Shown piece by piece: positions 39,185-40,132 of a stretch of 40,132 nucleotides of DNA. The DNA is from Gammaproteobacteria bacterium. Its GTDB lineage: Bacteria; Pseudomonadota; Gammaproteobacteria; Pseudomonadales; Pseudohongiellaceae. The notes beneath the pieces are model-generated. The model did not search any database, was not told where the DNA came from, and was given only the letters and a program-made list of their open reading frames with translations. The translations under genes were made by a program, and so were the position numbers. Within the stretch, counting starts at the first letter, position 1, and each line of letters begins with the position of its first letter. The stretch is from contig BPDI01000026.1 in NCBI GenBank assembly GCA_019654215.1, forward strand, positions 1-40,132, written 5' to 3'.

Positions 39185-40108
39185 TTGGCAGTGAGTAGGC
39201 GGCGTCGAAACAGAGGAAGAAGTATTAATGGCATTGTCATTTTAGACAAAGCCACCGGACTCAGCTCCAATGCCGCGCTACAGCAGGTAAAAAAGCTTTA
39301 TGAAGCGAATAAAGCAGGACATACGGGGAGTCTAGATCCCTTGGCAACAGGAGTATTGCCATTATGTTTAGGCGAGGCGACAAAGGTCTCTCAGTTTTTG
39401 TTGAATTCGGATAAACGCTACCGAACAAAGATTAAGCTGGGTGAAAGAACCGATAGTGGAGATAAGACGGGCACAGTAATACAAAGTATTGCGGATTTCA
39501 GTGTTTCAGAAGCTGGTATTGAAAAAGAATTAGATGCTTTCCGCGGTGAAATTGAACAATTACCGCCAATGCATTCGGCGCTGAAAGTGGATGGTGTTCC
39601 GCTTTACAAAATGGCGAGAAAGGGCATTGAGATAAGGCGGGAAAAGCGCAAAGTTACAATATATGAAATAAACTTATTGAATATTGCGGAAGATGTAATC
39701 GAATTAGATATTACTTGTAGCAAAGGAACCTATATTCGAACGATCGCAGATGATTTAGGGCAAGCATTAGGTTGCGGAGCTAACATCATCGAACTAAGAC
39801 GCACCGAAGCTGGTGTGTTTAGAGAAGAAGACTGTAAAGACTTAGAAGCCTTATCAGACCTAAAAGTGCAAGGCGGCCTTGAGTTCATTGATGAGCAATT
39901 AATTCCGATGGATCAGGCCATAGTGGAACTACCGGAGGTTAACCTCCCTAGTGTAACTGCCAGTCATTTAAAGAATGGGCAGGCGGTTATTGTGAGACAC
40001 TTACCAGAAGAAGGCTTGGGGAGATTGTATGAAGAAGAGCAGTTTATCGGCATTGGTTGTATAGACGATGATGGCAAAGTTGCTCCGAGGCGTTTGATAG
40101 TTTCCTAA
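39185..40108 (+). CDS. truB: tRNA pseudouridine(55) synthase TruB
   Basis: Makes pseudouridine 55 in the T loop of all tRNAs. The 307-residue protein has INGIVILDKATGLSSNAALQ, GHTGSLDPLATGVLPLCLGE with the catalytic Asp in SLDPLATG (about 51), RTDSGDKTG, FRGEIEQLPPMHSALKVDG, PLYKMARKGIEI, CSKGTYIRTIADDLGQAL and a C-terminal PUA-like domain. The start is uncertain: TTG 39185 lies six bases after GGAAAGAG, GTG 39191 is the alternative. rbfA-truB order is conserved; rpsO would be expected next. The last 24 bases of the window hold nothing recognisable. Confidence 0.95.
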   Translation: MAVSRRRRNRGRSINGIVILDKATGLSSNAALQQVKKLYEANKAGHTGSLDPLATGVLPLCLGEATKVSQFLLNSDKRYRTKIKLGERTDSGDKTGTVIQSIADFSVSEAGIEKELDAFRGEIEQLPPMHSALKVDGVPLYKMARKGIEIRREKRKVTIYEINLLNIAEDVIELDITCSKGTYIRTIADDLGQALGCGANIIELRRTEAGVFREEDCKDLEALSDLKVQGGLEFIDEQLIPMDQAIVELPEVNLPSVTASHLKNGQAVIVRHLPEEGLGRLYEEEQFIGIGCIDDDGKVAPRRLIVS

Positions 40109-40132
40109 TTTTGAAAAAGAAACGAGCAAACA

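Overview
The window is a piece of a gammaproteobacterial chromosome at roughly 42-45% G+C. The class assignment rests on gene content and order. One block reads hslU-hslV-SPOR protein-priA-rpmE-mrcA-aroK-aroB-damX-hemE. A second reads dapB-carA-carB-greA-yhbY-rlmE-ftsH-folP-glmM-tpiA-secG-tRNA-Leu-tRNA-fMet-rimP-nusA-infB-rbfA-truB. From memory both blocks match Pseudomonas-type synteny (tpiA between glmM and secG is Pseudomonas-like rather than E. coli-like). Order or family cannot be fixed from this sequence alone.

Layout. 1-4959 (mostly minus): the heat-shock protease HslVU with a recognisable sigma-32 promoter, an FtsN-like SPOR protein and the replication-restart helicase PriA. 5132-5776: chorismate mutase and ribosomal protein bL31. 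5974-8357 (minus): penicillin-binding protein 1A. 8358-9131: non-coding DNA ending in a relic of the PilQ secretin tail where pilMNOPQ would be expected. 9132-13978: aroK, aroB, a DamX-like protein, hemE and folK. 14285-17247: a TonB-dependent receptor that seems to have lost its plug domain, and a DmdC-like acyl-CoA dehydrogenase. 17308-17755 (minus): relics of an ECF sigma/anti-sigma pair. 17994-30545: lysine, arginine/pyrimidine, folate, peptidoglycan-precursor and secretion genes plus ftsH. 30553-33921: tRNA-Leu(GAG) and initiator tRNA separated by about 3.2 kb that would normally be short. It holds a GC-rich CXXCH/prenyltransferase-fold gene, an RsuA-like gene without its catalytic Asp, a copy of the tRNA-Leu 3' end and a small broken membrane-protein gene. 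34100-40108: the rimP-nusA-infB-rbfA-truB translation/transcription operon.

Two features run through the window. First, about half of the genes carry one or more single-base frame breaks, many in short homopolymers, including genes that are normally essential (carB, ftsH, aroB, rimP). The most economical reading is base-calling error, so most broken genes are given as whole CDS spans with the break described. Second, several loci keep both ends but have lost the middle (the sigma/anti-sigma pair, the receptor, perhaps pilM-pilQ and a tRNA-Leu). These look like real deletion scars, or assembly deletions, rather than base-calling errors.

I see no CRISPR array, transposase or intact integrase. 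The most unusual material is the insertion behind tRNA-Leu and the deletion scars.
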